Part shown: in pieces, positions 19,919 to 31,000 of the stretch
How the letters are laid out: every line of letters begins with the position of its first letter
Position numbering within the stretch: the stretch's first letter is position 1
Source of the DNA: Halalkalibacter urbisdiaboli
GTDB taxonomy: Bacteria; Bacillota; Bacilli; Bacillales; Bacillaceae_D
DNA: 64,000 bases
Direction of reading: 5' to 3'
NCBI RefSeq assembly: GCF_002156385.1
Contig: NZ_MVJM01000002.1
Coordinates: forward strand, 310,001 to 374,000
The notes under the pieces: model-generated
Told to the model about the DNA's origin: nothing
The model's database searches: none
Seen by the model: only the letters and a program-made list of their open reading frames with translations
Translations under genes and position numbers: made by a program

Positions 19919-21004
19919 CTACACGGTTACTTTTGCGAGTACTTCAATGATTTTTTCTGTCATTTCCTCAGTAGATAGAGCTTTTTCACCATCTGCTGCT
20001 AAATCAGCTGTACGGTAACCATCGTTTAATACTGTATCAATCGCATGCTGAACGGCTTCTGCTTCCTTTTCAAACGAGAATTCATATTTTAGCATCATTG
20101 CAACTGAAGCAATCGTTGCAAGTGGATTTGCTAAACCTTTACCTGCAATGTCTGGTGCTGAGCCGTGGATAGGTTCATATAAACCAGGACCACCGTCACT
20201 CAAGCTAGATGAAGGAAGCATTCCAAGTGAACCTGTAAGCATGGAAGCTTCATCACTTAAAATATCCCCAAACATATTTTCCGTCACCATTACGTCAAAT
20301 TGTCGCGGATTACGAATGAGCTGCATTGCAGCATTGTCAACGAGCATATGCTCAAGTTCAACGTTCGGAAATTCTTTCGATATGGCTTCAGCTACTTCAC
20401 GCCAAACACGACTAGATTCAAGAACATTTGCTTTATCAACAGATGTCACTTTCCCACGACGAACGGCTGCCAACTCGAACCCTTTTCGAATAATTCGCTC
20501 AATTTCAGAACGAGTGTAGCTTAGTGTATCAACAACGACTTCCTCACCATTCTCTTGACGACGCTCTCTTGGCTCGCCAAAATAAATGCCACCAGTCAAT
20601 TCACGGACAATGAGTAAATCGACACCTTTAATAACTTCATTTTTCAATGTTGATGCTTCGGATAAACTTTCATACACCGTTACAGGACGTAAGTTTGCAA
20701 AAAGCTGTAATGCTTTTCGAATTCCTAAAAGGCCTTTTTCAGGTCTAAGATGTCCCGGCAATGTATCCCATTTCGGTCCTCCAACAGCACCTAATAAAAT
20801 TGCATCACTTTGTTTACATATATCAATTGTCGCATCTGGTAGTGGTGTATTTTCTTCATCAATCGCTACACCGCCAATTTTTGCATAGTTATACGTAAAC
20901 TCATGATTAAAAATTCGACCAATCTCGTCTAAAACACGAATCCCTGCTTGAACAACTTCTGGACCAATCCCATCACCAGGGAGAACAGCGATGTTCTTTT
21001 TCAT
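19919..21004 (-). CDS. leuB: 3-Isopropylmalate dehydrogenase
   Basis: NAD-dependent oxidative decarboxylase of the leucine pathway. It starts with the family pattern [14 protein letters not shown], has substrate arginines in the region LRPVTVY and [13 protein letters not shown], and metal aspartates in DNAAMQLI and [11 protein letters not shown]. 361 residues. It follows ilvC directly: leuA, which lies between these genes in B. subtilis, is not present. Confidence 0.97.
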   Translation of the reverse strand: MKKNIAVLPGDGIGPEVVQAGIRVLDEIGRIFNHEFTYNYAKIGGVAIDEENTPLPDATIDICKQSDAILLGAVGGPKWDTLPGHLRPEKGLLGIRKALQLFANLRPVTVYESLSEASTLKNEVIKGVDLLIVRELTGGIYFGEPRERRQENGEEVVVDTLSYTRSEIERIIRKGFELAAVRRGKVTSVDKANVLESSRVWREVAEAISKEFPNVELEHMLVDNAAMQLIRNPRQFDVMVTENMFGDILSDEASMLTGSLGMLPSSSLSDGGPGLYEPIHGSAPDIAGKGLANPLATIASVAMMLKYEFSFEKEAEAVQHAIDTVLNDGYRTADLAADGEKALSTEEMTEKIIEVLAKVTV

Positions 21005-21053
21005 TAAATCTCCCCCAAACGTTCACGAGTTGCTTACGTTCACAATTATATGA

Positions 21054-21075
21054 GGAGGCTGGTAGCCCAGCCTCC
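21054..21075 (-). promoter_or_regulatory. Intercistronic hairpin between ilvC and leuB
   Basis: GGAGGCTGG and CCAGCCTCC form a perfect 9-bp GC-rich stem with a four-base loop. The minus-strand continuation TCATATAATT has no T run, so a mere terminator is unlikely. It occupies the place where leuA would be expected and may protect or process the message. Confidence 0.5.
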
Positions 21076-21132
21076 CATCAATCAACATGTTTAAAATCCA
21101 CTAATTTTTAGTTTCGCTAGGTTCAACCTTAA

Positions 21133-22155
<1,023 letters not shown>

Positions 22156-22200
22156 CTAATAGTAAGTAAAGAATATATTTTAATTTTTAAAATTAAAATT

Positions 22201-22722
22201 TTAGTTAATAAGACTCAAACGATATGGGTCTGTTGCTGACTTTTTATTGCCTCGATTAAATGCAGTAATCCCTGTACGAGCAAGCTCTTTTATTCCATAA
22301 GGACGTAGTAAGTCGATAAACGCTTCAACCTTTGGATGATCACCCGTAATTTGAATTGTCATGCTCTCTCGACCAACATCAAGAATTGACGCACGGAACG
22401 GATTAACAAGAGCGGCAATTTCGCCTCGTTGTTGCGGAGTTGCAACAATTTTAATTAATGCTAATTCTCTTGCAACAATCGATTCATCCGTAATATCTTT
22501 AACCTTCAAAACATCAACTTGCTTATTTAATTGCTTTGTAACTTGTTCAATGTTTTCCATACTATCAACGAGTACAACAAATGTCATACGAGAGATTGCT
22601 GGGTTTTCAGTGACACCAACAGTAATACTCTCAATGTTAAAGTGTCTTCTCGCAAACAATCCAGTAATTCTATTTAATACACCAGCTGTATTGTTTACAA
22701 GTGCTGTAATGGTTCTCTTCAT
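22201..22722 (-). CDS. ilvH: Acetolactate synthase, small (regulatory) subunit
   Basis: ACT-domain regulator that confers valine inhibition on IlvB. The N-terminal ACT domain is seen as [20 protein letters not shown]. 173 residues, as in other bacilli. Its ATG overlaps the ilvB stop by 4 bp, which fits coupled synthesis of the two subunits. Confidence 0.96.
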   Translation of the reverse strand: MKRTITALVNNTAGVLNRITGLFARRHFNIESITVGVTENPAISRMTFVVLVDSMENIEQVTKQLNKQVDVLKVKDITDESIVARELALIKIVATPQQRGEIAALVNPFRASILDVGRESMTIQITGDHPKVEAFIDLLRPYGIKELARTGITAFNRGNKKSATDPYRLSLIN

Positions 22723-24443
22723 GGCTTAATCCCCTCCATTTGATGATGACCTTTTCCAGGAGCGATCATAGGATAAACATTCTCTTCTTTCGCAACACGG
22801 AAATCAACAAGTACTGGTCCAGGATGTTCGAGCATTTCTTTAATAGCCCCACGTACCTCGGATAGTTTTTCAACCTTCATTCCTTTAATGTCATAAGCTT
22901 CAGCTAGCTTAATGAAATTTGGTTGAATTGGGAATAACGAGTTCGAATATCTCTCGCCATGGAACAATTGCTGCCATTGGCGAACCATTCCAAGAGACGC
23001 GTTATTAACAATGACGATTTTGACAGGAAGATTTAATTCTTGTAAAATCGATAGTTCTTGTGCAGTCATTTGGAACCCTGCATCTCCAATAACTGCAATA
23101 ACTGGAGATTCTGGCTCAGCAAATTGAGCGCCGATAGCAGCTGGGAACCCAAAGCCCATTGTTCCTAATCCACCAGAAGTTACCCAGCGGTTCGGTTTAT
23201 TAAATTTATAAAATTGAGCAGACCACATTTGGTGCTGACCTACATCCGTTGTAACAATCGCTTCACCTTTTGTTTCTTCATAGATTAATTCAAGAAGTTG
23301 CTGAGGCTTAATCGTCTCGCCATCCTCCTGATACCAAAGTGGATATTCCTGTACCATTTCTTGTAGATAAGCTTTCCATTCCGCACATTCACTTTGTTTA
23401 CCATTTTCAGCTATAAGCATTTTAAGAGCTTCTTTTGCACAACCAACAACTGGGATTTCTGTTTTAACATTTTTTCCAATTTCAGCAGGATCAATGTCGA
23501 TATGAACAACTTTTGCCTCTGGTGCAAAATAAGCTAAATTACCAGTTAAACGATCATCAAAACGCGCACCAATATTAATTAATAAATCCGCTCCATGTAA
23601 CGCCATGTTTGCAGGGTACGTTCCATGCATTCCCCCCATCCCAAGATGAAGTTCGTGCTCACCAGGGAAACTACCTAAACCAAGTAAAGTATTAACTACT
23701 GGTATTTGCTGCTGCTCAACATATTCGATTAATTCATCAGATGCTTTTGCATGCAGAACCCCTGCTCCTGCTAGAATTACTGGCTTCTTAGCTTCGGTTA
23801 CAGCATCAACAACTTTACGAATTTGCAGTTTGTTAGGTACGATTGTCGGTTGATACCCTGGTAAATCAACTTCTTTATCATAGTTAAACAAGCCAGTACT
23901 TAAAGATATATCCTTTGGTAAGTCAATAACTACTGGACCTGGTCGTCCTGTTGTCGCAATATGAAACGCTTCTTTTACAATTCGTGGAAGCTCTTCTAAT
24001 GAGCGTACTTGGTAGTTATGCTTCGTAATCGGCATTGTAATTCCAATAATATCAGCTTCTTGGAAAGCATCTGTACCAATTAAATTTGTCGCTACTTGAC
24101 CTGTAATAACAACAAGAGGTAATGAGTCGATCATCGCATCAGCAATACCTGTAATTACATTAGTGGCACCTGGTCCGGACGTAACGATACATACTCCTGG
24201 CCTTCCCGAAACACGAGCATAGCCTTCCGCAGCATGAATAGCTCCTTGCTCGTGTCGTGCTAAAATGTGGCGAACACCCATTTTATAAATTTCGTCATAC
24301 GTAGGTAGGATTGCTCCACCTGGATAACCAAAAATAACATCAACACCCTCATGCGCAAGAGCCTCAAGTAACATTCCTGAACCAGTTAATTCCTTTGGCT
24401 CATTAGCTTGCTGCTGCTCTTTGTTTCTCAATTTTGTATTCAT
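22719..24443 (-). CDS. ilvB: Acetolactate synthase, large subunit
   Basis: Thiamine-diphosphate enzyme that makes acetolactate or acetohydroxybutyrate. The catalytic glutamate lies in [15 protein letters not shown], and the ThDP-binding motif runs from VIGDAGFQM to the NN of VNNASLG. 574 residues from the ATG at 24443, which has AAGGAGG upstream. An in-frame extension of 33 residues starts inside the T-box terminator and is therefore not translated. Confidence 0.97.
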   Translation of the reverse strand: MNTKLRNKEQQQANEPKELTGSGMLLEALAHEGVDVIFGYPGGAILPTYDEIYKMGVRHILARHEQGAIHAAEGYARVSGRPGVCIVTSGPGATNVITGIADAMIDSLPLVVITGQVATNLIGTDAFQEADIIGITMPITKHNYQVRSLEELPRIVKEAFHIATTGRPGPVVIDLPKDISLSTGLFNYDKEVDLPGYQPTIVPNKLQIRKVVDAVTEAKKPVILAGAGVLHAKASDELIEYVEQQQIPVVNTLLGLGSFPGEHELHLGMGGMHGTYPANMALHGADLLINIGARFDDRLTGNLAYFAPEAKVVHIDIDPAEIGKNVKTEIPVVGCAKEALKMLIAENGKQSECAEWKAYLQEMVQEYPLWYQEDGETIKPQQLLELIYEETKGEAIVTTDVGQHQMWSAQFYKFNKPNRWVTSGGLGTMGFGFPAAIGAQFAEPESPVIAVIGDAGFQMTAQELSILQELNLPVKIVIVNNASLGMVRQWQQLFHGERYSNSLFPIQPNFIKLAEAYDIKGMKVEKLSEVRGAIKEMLEHPGPVLVDFRVAKEENVYPMIAPGKGHHQMEGIKP

Positions 24444-24524
24444 CCTTTCTTCCTCCTTACAAAATCGCTCTTTTTTTAGACATTCTATAGCACAAAACAA
24501 TGCGAACATTCTGTAAAAAAAGAA

Positions 24525-24818
24525 ACAAAAAAATCTTTTCACCCCATAGGAAGCCGCTACTAGCGACCGAAGGGGCGAAAAGATTAACTTTCCACGGTAC
24601 CACCCTTATTCATCGAATGTAACATTCGATCTTACGGATAAGTCTGTGCTTATCACTTTTTGGTAACGAGTGCTGTGTACACTCGACCAGCCTTAATAAA
24701 TGGATTCATCGTTCAGACTGATACTCGGAGGTGAGTTTCCCTGTTAGGATAACACCGTATCTCAGCAACTACGGCTCTCTGTGGAAATCACGTAACAGGT
24801 ACTTTTCCTCTTCATCGT
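24525..24818 (-). promoter_or_regulatory. Leucine T-box riboswitch ahead of ilvB
   Basis: The minus strand reads a full T-box: stem I with the loop motif GTTGCTGAGA, a specifier CTC followed by A (codon at 24733-24735, Leu), the T-box AAGGGTGGTACCG (24591-24610), and a terminator AATCTTTTCGCCCC...GGGGTGAAAAGATT followed by seven Ts. Uncharged leucine tRNA would stabilise the antiterminator and switch on ilvBHC-leuBCD. The element begins only a few bases after the ilvD stop and no clear promoter is seen in between, so reading through from ilvD is likely. Confidence 0.93.
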
Positions 24819-24826
24819 TTTTACTA

Positions 24827-26494
24827 TTAGATTTTCATTACCCCACCAGTATTAGCTGATGTTACAAGTTTAGAATATCTAGCGAGATAACCTTTTTTCA
24901 CTTTTGGTTCTGGCTCAACCCATCCTTCAGAGCGCTTTTCAATCGTCTCATCAGATACGAGCCACTCTATAGTACGATTCGGCAAATCGATTCTTATCTT
25001 ATCTCCATTTTCTACGAAAGCAATTGGACCACCTTCTGCAGCTTCAGGTGAAATATGTCCAATTGAGATTCCACGAGATGCACCTGAAAAACGACCGTCT
25101 GTAATTAGGGCAACCTTCGTCCCTAACCCTCTACCAGCAATAGCTGATGTCGGCGCTAGCATCTCTGGCATTCCAGGGCCGCCTTTTGGACCTTCATAAC
25201 GGATAACAACAACGTGTCCTTCCTTAACTAAACCATCATTGATTCCCTTTTGTGCTTCTTCTTGAGAGTTGAAGACGATCGCTTCCCCTTCAAACACTTT
25301 AATCGATGGATCAACAGCTCCAACTTTGATAACACAGCCGTCTGGTGCAATATTTCCGAAAAGAACGGATAATCCACCAACTGGACTATATGGGTTATCT
25401 TTGCGGCGAATAACATCATCATTTAAAATTTCTGCATCTTTTACATTTTCGTAAAGGCTTTTACCTGTAATGGTAATTCTTTCTGGATGAATAGCACCTT
25501 CAATTGAGCAAAGCTCTTTGATAATGGCACTCACACCACCCGCCTTATGAACATCATCCATTGAATAATCTGATGCTGGACTAATTTTACTTAAATATGG
25601 TACACGTTCTGCAACTTCATTGATTCGATTTAAATCATAATCAATCTCAGCTTCATTTGCAATAGCTAGTGTATGCAAAACTGTGTTTGTTGAACCGCCC
25701 ATTGCCATATCTAAAGCAAAAGCGTCATCAATTGTATCTTTTGTCACGATATCTCGTGGACGAATATCTTTTTCAATAAGATTCATTAAATGCTTCGCAG
25801 CGTCCTTAATTAGTTGATGGCGATCTTCTGACGTCGCTACTAATGTCCCATTTCCTGGCAATGCTAATCCAAGCATCTCCATTAATGAATTCATAGAGTT
25901 TGCTGTGAACATCCCAGAACAAGATCCACATGTTGGACAGGCTGATTGTTCAATTTCGAGAAGTTCTTCCCTTGTCATTTTTCCTGAAGAAAATGCACCG
26001 ACACCTTCAAAAACAGAAACTAGCGACAAGCTCTTACCATCTTTTGTCCTACCAGCTTCCATCGGTCCGCCTGAAACAAATACAGCTGGTACATTCGTAC
26101 GAACTGAGGCCATTAGCATCCCCGGCGTAATTTTATCACAGTTTGGAATATAAAAGACTCCATCAAACCAGTGAGCATTGATAACCGTTTCAGCTGCATC
26201 ACAGATAATTTCACGACTTGGTAAGGAATAACGCATTCCGATGTGCCCCATTGCAATACCATCATCAACACCAATTGTGTTGAATTCAAACGGAATCCCA
26301 CCAGCTTCGCGAATTGCTTCTTTCGCAACTTCAGCAAATTTATTTAAATGCATGTGACCTGGAATAATATCAATATAAGAGTTACAAACACCGATAAACG
26401 GTTTGTCCATATCCTCTTCTTTTACTCCAGCCGCACGAAGTAAGCTTCGATGTGGCGCACGGTCTATCCCTTTTTTAATCATATCACTTCTCAT
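24827..26494 (-). CDS. ilvD: Dihydroxy-acid dehydratase
   Basis: Fe-S dehydratase that forms the 2-oxo acids of valine and isoleucine. Cluster cysteines lie in NCDKITPGM and [15 protein letters not shown]; the C-terminal motif GRFSGASRG is present. 555 residues. It is placed upstream of ilvB, on the far side of the T-box, so its own expression should escape leucyl-tRNA control. Confidence 0.97.
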   Translation of the reverse strand: MRSDMIKKGIDRAPHRSLLRAAGVKEEDMDKPFIGVCNSYIDIIPGHMHLNKFAEVAKEAIREAGGIPFEFNTIGVDDGIAMGHIGMRYSLPSREIICDAAETVINAHWFDGVFYIPNCDKITPGMLMASVRTNVPAVFVSGGPMEAGRTKDGKSLSLVSVFEGVGAFSSGKMTREELLEIEQSACPTCGSCSGMFTANSMNSLMEMLGLALPGNGTLVATSEDRHQLIKDAAKHLMNLIEKDIRPRDIVTKDTIDDAFALDMAMGGSTNTVLHTLAIANEAEIDYDLNRINEVAERVPYLSKISPASDYSMDDVHKAGGVSAIIKELCSIEGAIHPERITITGKSLYENVKDAEILNDDVIRRKDNPYSPVGGLSVLFGNIAPDGCVIKVGAVDPSIKVFEGEAIVFNSQEEAQKGINDGLVKEGHVVVIRYEGPKGGPGMPEMLAPTSAIAGRGLGTKVALITDGRFSGASRGISIGHISPEAAEGGPIAFVENGDKIRIDLPNRTIEWLVSDETIEKRSEGWVEPEPKVKKGYLARYSKLVTSANTGGVMKI

Positions 26495-26570
26495 CGAATC
26501 TCTCCCAGCCTTGCTTTAATTCTCTCTAAATGCACATATTTTTAAACTTTTAAACTATTCCCTCAAAAAT

Positions 26571-26599
26571 ATCATAAAATGAAAAAATACATTTTTCAA
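26571..26599 (-). promoter_or_regulatory. Proximal sigma-A promoter of ilvD
   Basis: Minus strand TTGAAA, 17-bp spacer, TATGAT, about 75 bp before the ilvD ATG. The surrounding AT-rich sequence includes AATTTTTAACAAAAT at about 26639-26653, a weak match (11 of 15) to the CodY box; CodY control is plausible but unproven. Confidence 0.6.
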
Positions 26600-26717
26600 T
26601 ACATTCTTTGGACAGGGGTTAAATTACCAATCTCGTAGAATTTTTAACAAAATATGTTAGAAAATCTACAGATTTTTATTGCGCATTTTTAAGATTTACC
26701 TTATACGTTTGAACTAT

Positions 26718-26746
26718 ATCTTACGCTCATTCCCTGGTTTGGTCAA
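26718..26746 (-). promoter_or_regulatory. Distal sigma-A promoter of ilvD
   Basis: Minus strand TTGACC, 17-bp spacer, TAAGAT. It would give a leader of about 215 nucleotides. The rest of the 26495-26906 gap is AT-rich and shows no gene. Confidence 0.6.
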
Positions 26747-26906
26747 CCACTTTTGCAAAAATAATTAGACAATTTTGACTAAGCCCTAAAAGAATACGCT
26801 TTCAATCTTCTATAACGTTAATCATAAAAAAATCTTTACTTTTTCTTCCTCTCTTCGTACATATATAAAGGAAAATTTGGGCAACCTTTTTGATAGGTGA
26901 TGTTAG

Positions 26907-27314
26907 ATGAGACGCATGAAAAAAATAATAAAAAAGTTCACAATTATGCCACGTTTTCCGTTTATCCATATGAAACCAAATAGAAAGGCTTCACTTGTCC
27001 TCGTAAAAGATAACTGGGAGGCCTGCAAAAATGAAGCAGAGCTAAAGCTATATAAATATTTACGAGAAGGCAATTATTATCCGACCCCCCATTATAAGGT
27101 AGAGGGTTATCACGTTAACGTAGCGCTTGTCCCTTATCGTTTAGCCTTTATCGAACGAAACCACTCTTTGGATGAAAAAAAAATCACGCGTAGCTTTCGT
27201 AAAAAACAATGGCATGTCTTGTTTTATGATTCTGAAAAGCTCATAAAGGATACACATGAATATCTGCAAATGGTGCAACAACACACTGACAACACAAAAA
27301 ACGTCCCCATATAA
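26907..27314 (+). CDS. Uncharacterised protein, possibly a degenerate nuclease-fold protein
   Basis: 135 residues, basic N terminus (MRRMKKIIKKF). From residue 40 the pattern NEAELKLYKYLREGNYYPTP, then VEGYHVNVALVPYRLAF, then RKKQWHVLFYDSEKLIKD looks like the strand-helix order of DUF559/Vsr-like restriction endonuclease folds (a comparison by eye). The positions where those enzymes carry the acidic catalytic residues read N (VNVAL) and lack the E-x-K/D, so activity is doubtful. One of few plus-strand genes here, with its own terminator. Function unknown. Confidence 0.7.
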   Translation: MRRMKKIIKKFTIMPRFPFIHMKPNRKASLVLVKDNWEACKNEAELKLYKYLREGNYYPTPHYKVEGYHVNVALVPYRLAFIERNHSLDEKKITRSFRKKQWHVLFYDSEKLIKDTHEYLQMVQQHTDNTKNVPI

Positions 27315-27327
27315 ATGGAGACGTTTT
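27297..27327 (+). terminator. Terminator after the uncharacterised gene
   Basis: AAAACGTC-CCCAT and ATGG-AGACGTTTT form a hairpin with a short loop that overlaps the stop codon and ends in TTTTAA. Between it and the tRNA genes there are only about 14 bp. Confidence 0.65.
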
Positions 27328-27340
27328 AACTATGTATAAA

Positions 27341-27417
<77 letters not shown>

Positions 27418-27421
27418 AAAA

Positions 27422-27492
27422 AGCGGGTGATGAGAATCGAACTCACGACATCAGCTTGGAAGGCTGAGGTTTTACCACTAAACTACACCCGC
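27422..27492 (-). tRNA. tRNA-Gly (UCC)
   Basis: 71 nt, CCA not encoded. Acceptor GCGGGTG/CACCCGC, D-arm GTTTAGTGGTAAAAC, anticodon loop CTTCCAA with anticodon TCC, T-arm GTGAGTTCGATTCTCAT. It lies just upstream of tRNA-Arg and probably shares its transcript. A truncated copy of its 5' half lies 154 bp further upstream. Confidence 0.95.
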
Positions 27493-27615
27493 ATGTTTTT
27501 CAACTGTTACCCTCATTCATCTTACGCACATTCATGTCTCTTCCTCTTCTAGCAACTCTTCGTAGCTTGCTGTGTCGAGACAACTCGTTGCCGTTTCGAC
27601 GATGTAATCGCTCGT

Positions 27616-27654
27616 GGCTGAGGTTTTACCACTAAACTACACCCGCATGTTTTT
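27616..27654 (-). pseudogene. Truncated tRNA-Gly copy (5' half)
   Basis: A 39-nt stretch identical to 27462-27500: the tRNA-Gly 5' flank, acceptor 5' strand, D-arm and the 5' side of the anticodon stem, ending at CCTCAGCC. Beyond that the sequence is unrelated (ACGAGCGATTAC), so no tRNA can fold. The word CTTACGCAC also recurs upstream of both copies. It is either the remains of a tandem duplication or the scar of an element that used the gene as a target. Confidence 0.85.
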
Positions 27655-27823
27655 TTGTAAAAATTATTTTACTTACGCACCAAACAAATTTCTTAGCTTT
27701 TATTTATTCGGCGACGTAAATAATCATAGCAAAATTAACATCTGATGTCAACCATTTTCCTTTGAGAATTTCAACCAAAAAGTATTTCCTACCAGTAATA
27801 CGTACTACCGGTAGGAACGTTAT
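27655..27823. other. Non-coding gap before ysnB
   Basis: AT-rich, no gene. Near the ysnB end TTCCTACC and GGTAGGAA (27786-27815) make an 8-bp stem, which on the minus strand is followed by ATACTTTTTGG; it may be the ysnB terminator. Otherwise nothing seen. Confidence 0.4.
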
Positions 27824-28330
27824 CTATCTAATGAAGGTTTTTTTAAAGTCTGAAACCTCTATTCCTTCACGGTTAAAATACTGAACGGTAATTGATTCAT
27901 TTGTTACATCACAAATACAATACGTCTGTTCCTTCGGTCTGACTGGGAGACGTAAGCTACCAGGGTTAATATAGACAACACCATTTTGCTGAAAGCACGT
28001 CGCTATATGAGTGTGACCAAAGCAAACGATTGTAGCATTTTTTTCCTCACCTCGATAAGTGATCCGCTCAAGAGTCATTTTTACATTATATAAATGCCCG
28101 TGCGTTACATAAAATGAAACATCATCTATTGTCTCATAAACTTCTTCCGGAAAGTCCCCACCGAAATCGCAGTTCCCTTTTACAACTAGTACATTTCGGA
28201 ATACAGATGAATCTCTATCAAGTTCAGAATCACCACAATGTATGATCATATCAACTTCTGAATTTATTTCTATCACATCACGTACTTCATCTTCCCAGCC
28301 GTGACTATCACTCATAATCAAAACTTTCAC
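27824..28330 (-). CDS. ysnB: YfcE/YsnB-family metallophosphoesterase
   Basis: 168 residues with the full calcineurin-like motif set: MSDSHG, HCGDSE, VKGNCD, THGH, FGHTH and INPGS, which bind two metals. The family hydrolyses phosphodiesters; the physiological substrate is unknown. GTG start with AGGAGA upstream. It follows rdgB in the conserved rph-rdgB-ysnB order. Confidence 0.92.
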   Translation of the reverse strand: MKVLIMSDSHGWEDEVRDVIEINSEVDMIIHCGDSELDRDSSVFRNVLVVKGNCDFGGDFPEEVYETIDDVSFYVTHGHLYNVKMTLERITYRGEEKNATIVCFGHTHIATCFQQNGVVYINPGSLRLPVRPKEQTYCICDVTNESITVQYFNREGIEVSDFKKTFIR

Positions 28331-28376
28331 TATTGCTATTCTCCTCTCTCTATTACGAGGTTGAAATGGTTATACA

Positions 28377-28979
28377 TTACGACCGAAATATTTCTTCTCT
28401 CTCAGAGAGTAGTGCCTTTAATGCTTTTGAGCGATGACTGATTTTATTTTTTTCATCAGCTGCTAGCTCGGCCATTGTTTTTTCCTTTTCAGGTATGTAC
28501 ATGATAGGGTCATAACCAAATCCGTTCTTTCCTCTCGGTTCACGCGTTATATATCCTTCACATGCCCCTTCGTATATTCTTGTTTCACTATTTGGTATTG
28601 CTACAGCTATTGCGCAATAAAAACGAGCAGTTCGATCAGAATCCGGTAAATCTAATAGCTGGTTTAAAACTTTTTCCATATTCGCTATGTCATCTTTTTC
28701 TTCACCAGCATATCTGGCGGAGAAAACACCAGGTTTTCCACCAAGTGCGTCAACTATTAAACCCGAATCATCAGCAATGACTGTGGAGTTAAATTTCTCT
28801 GCAATCGTTTCTGCTTTTTTTGCTGCATTTTCAGTAAATGTCTGACCGTCTTCTATAATATCTGGAATTTCGGGATAGTCAAGTAACGATTTTACAACAA
28901 CTCCTTCTTTTGATAGAAGCTGTGAAAATTCCTTTACCTTACCTTTATTCTTCGTTGCTACAATTACTTCTTTCTCCAT
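28377..28979 (-). CDS. rdgB: XTP/dITP diphosphatase (Ham1/RdgB family)
   Basis: Removes non-canonical purine nucleotides (ITP, XTP) from the pool. The motifs ATKNKGKVKEF near the N terminus, DDSGLIVDALGGKPGVFSAR in the middle and GKNGFGYDPI are diagnostic. 200 residues. Its ATG directly follows the rph stop, so the two are co-translated. B. subtilis name ysnA. Confidence 0.95.
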   Translation of the reverse strand: MEKEVIVATKNKGKVKEFSQLLSKEGVVVKSLLDYPEIPDIIEDGQTFTENAAKKAETIAEKFNSTVIADDSGLIVDALGGKPGVFSARYAGEEKDDIANMEKVLNQLLDLPDSDRTARFYCAIAVAIPNSETRIYEGACEGYITREPRGKNGFGYDPIMYIPEKEKTMAELAADEKNKISHRSKALKALLSEREEIFRS

Positions 28980-29738
28980 TTACTCAGCCTCCCCTTTACT
29001 CACTTCCATATAGCTTTTAATATCACCTATTGCATGTTGTTGTTCCTGGATCAATTGACGAATCCCTTCTTCAGCTAAGTCCAATAGTTTATTAAGCTGG
29101 TTCCGTGAGAAGGTTGCTTCTTCACCCGTCCCTTGTAATTCAACAAATTGCCCATTTCCTGTCATGACAACATTTAAATCAACATCTGCTGCTGCATCTT
29201 CAACATAACATAAATCAAGGATTTCACCATGTATTTGGTCGACACCGACTGATACCGCAGCAAGATAATCGTTAATTGGCCACTCCTTTATTGATTTGTT
29301 TTTTAACGCCTTATCCATCGCTAGGGCTAGGGCGACAAACGCTCCTGTAATTGATGCAGTCCTAGTACCTCCGTCAGCTTGAATAACATCACAATCAATC
29401 CAAACTGTTCGCTCCCCTAGCTTCTGAAGATCCAATACGGCTCTTAATGCTCGACCAATAAGTCTTTGAATTTCCATCGTTCTTCCTGCTACTTTCCCCT
29501 TAGATGATTCTCGAATATTTCTTTGTTCCGTTGCACGTGGAAGCATTGAATATTCTGCCGTTATCCATCCCTTCCCTTGACCACGCATAAATGGTGGAAC
29601 ACGTTCTTCTATACTCGCAGTACAAATTACCTTTGTTTCCCCCATTGATATTAGCACCGATCCCTCTGGATGCTTTGTAAAATGTAAATCCAGATTAACT
29701 GGTCTTATTTCATTTAACGCTCTACCGTCTTTTCTCAT
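28980..29738 (-). CDS. rph: Ribonuclease PH
   Basis: 3'-to-5' phosphorolytic exoribonuclease that trims tRNA precursors. RNase PH signature residues appear in [14 protein letters not shown] and GRSLRA-like [11 protein letters not shown], and [18 protein letters not shown] is typical. 252 residues. GGAGG lies before the ATG. First gene of rph-rdgB-ysnB. Confidence 0.96.
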   Translation of the reverse strand: MRKDGRALNEIRPVNLDLHFTKHPEGSVLISMGETKVICTASIEERVPPFMRGQGKGWITAEYSMLPRATEQRNIRESSKGKVAGRTMEIQRLIGRALRAVLDLQKLGERTVWIDCDVIQADGGTRTASITGAFVALALAMDKALKNKSIKEWPINDYLAAVSVGVDQIHGEILDLCYVEDAAADVDLNVVMTGNGQFVELQGTGEEATFSRNQLNKLLDLAEEGIRQLIQEQQHAIGDIKSYMEVSKGEAE

Positions 29739-29827
29739 TTACAATATCCTCCTAAGGTTTCCATTTGTCCCATTCTATCATCACACAAAATTATACAGAT
29801 TATCCTCTTCCATTATAAATAGGACAA

Positions 29828-29861
29828 TAAAAAGGAGGTAGCTCGTCGCTCCTCCTTCATT
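29828..29861 (-). terminator. gerM terminator
   Basis: AAGGAGG and CCTCCTT pair with an extra AGC/GCT step inside; the minus strand continues TTTTTATTG. It lies between gerM and rph. Confidence 0.75.
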
Positions 29862-29917
29862 TATAGCTTTATTATAATCAAAAGATTCAAGACGTCCAAG
29901 TTCTTTTCCTGCTCTTT

Positions 29918-31000
29918 TTAAAAACTTCCTTTATTTATCTTAGTCGGCCTTGAAACAGGTTCAGCAACTTCACCTGATTCGCTAAGAATATTTCCTTCAC
30001 CATTTACTTGAACAGCTACTTTTTCAATCCCCTCTTGTTCAGTCAACGTTAGTGCTAGCATATTCATCACTTCTTGTGAAACTGCACTTCCCTGTAATTG
30101 ATTTAACAGAGCTTCATTAAAATTTAATGTAACAACACCATTTTCATACATCGGTTCATCGATAAGGGCAACACCTTTACTAAATTCCGTTAACAAGTTG
30201 GAATGATAAGATGGTCCCTTTAGTAATTCTTCAACAGCAACTTTGACTGTGTCCGTTTCGTTACTCACTCTACGGGTTACAGGAACATAATATGTGTTAT
30301 CTCCATTTTGAGCAAGGAAGTAAAGGTTAACACCTTTACTATTTACAACATCGACAACATTATCTGCTTCGATGTTAATTCCATTTGCTCGACTTACACC
30401 TTTTCCAATTGGTGTGCCATTCACTGGCATTGTCTCTTGGTTATGACCATTAATGCGTATCTGTACCTGTTCTACATTATCAAACTGAGTTAATGTCCAT
30501 GTGATTGCCTGTAAAATTTGTTGTTCTTGCTCAGGATTATATTCTTTAAACTCCTTTGAAAAATCGGCAATAGCTGTCCCGTCCTTTAAATTGACATCAA
30601 CCGTTGTACCTGCAGGAATAACTGCTTGAAAACCGTTTGGTAACATATCACTCACTGGTCCATCTTGTACAAGGTATTCAAGTGATTGTCTTAATGTCCC
30701 TTCTGTTTTTGGTAGTGCAAGGGTTTGTGGAACAACCAAACCATTTGAATCGATCAAATAAAGCTCCCTCTCTACTTTATCTTTAACGGCTTCTTCATCA
30801 ACTTCACCTTCATCTTGCGCATTCTCCTCACTAATTTCTTCACCTAACTCTTCGATATCTAATGAATCTCCTTCTTCTACGTAGCTTACTGGAGGTGTAT
30901 CCATTTCCTTCATTGCTTCATCTGAACCGAAAGAGCATGCTGTGACCGTTAATGTTGTAAATAGTAGCACAGGAACTCCCTTAAAAAACACTTTGCGCAT
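29918..31000 (-). CDS. gerM: Germination/sporulation lipoprotein GerM
   Basis: Envelope lipoprotein; in B. subtilis it is required for sporulation and germination and helps hold the SpoIIIA-SpoIIQ complex. The signal peptide ends in the lipobox TVTAC with C22 as the lipidated residue. An acidic linker (about residues 30-70) is followed by two GerMN domains, each with the ADFSKEFKEYN- or LNFNEALLNQ-type strand. 360 residues, GGAGG before the ATG. Confidence 0.93.
   Translation of the reverse strand: MRKVFFKGVPVLLFTTLTVTACSFGSDEAMKEMDTPPVSYVEEGDSLDIEELGEEISEENAQDEGEVDEEAVKDKVERELYLIDSNGLVVPQTLALPKTEGTLRQSLEYLVQDGPVSDMLPNGFQAVIPAGTTVDVNLKDGTAIADFSKEFKEYNPEQEQQILQAITWTLTQFDNVEQVQIRINGHNQETMPVNGTPIGKGVSRANGINIEADNVVDVVNSKGVNLYFLAQNGDNTYYVPVTRRVSNETDTVKVAVEELLKGPSYHSNLLTEFSKGVALIDEPMYENGVVTLNFNEALLNQLQGSAVSQEVMNMLALTLTEQEGIEKVAVQVNGEGNILSESGEVAEPVSRPTKINKGSF

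Noticed and set aside
24443-24542. N-terminal extension of ilvB
   Set aside because: It begins in the T-box terminator, and the shorter start has a strong ribosome binding site.
27501-27660. Prophage or genomic-island attachment pair at tRNA-Gly
   Set aside because: The duplicated part is the 5' half and only 115 bp separate the copies; no integrase is present. Kept as a finding of unknown cause, not as an att site.
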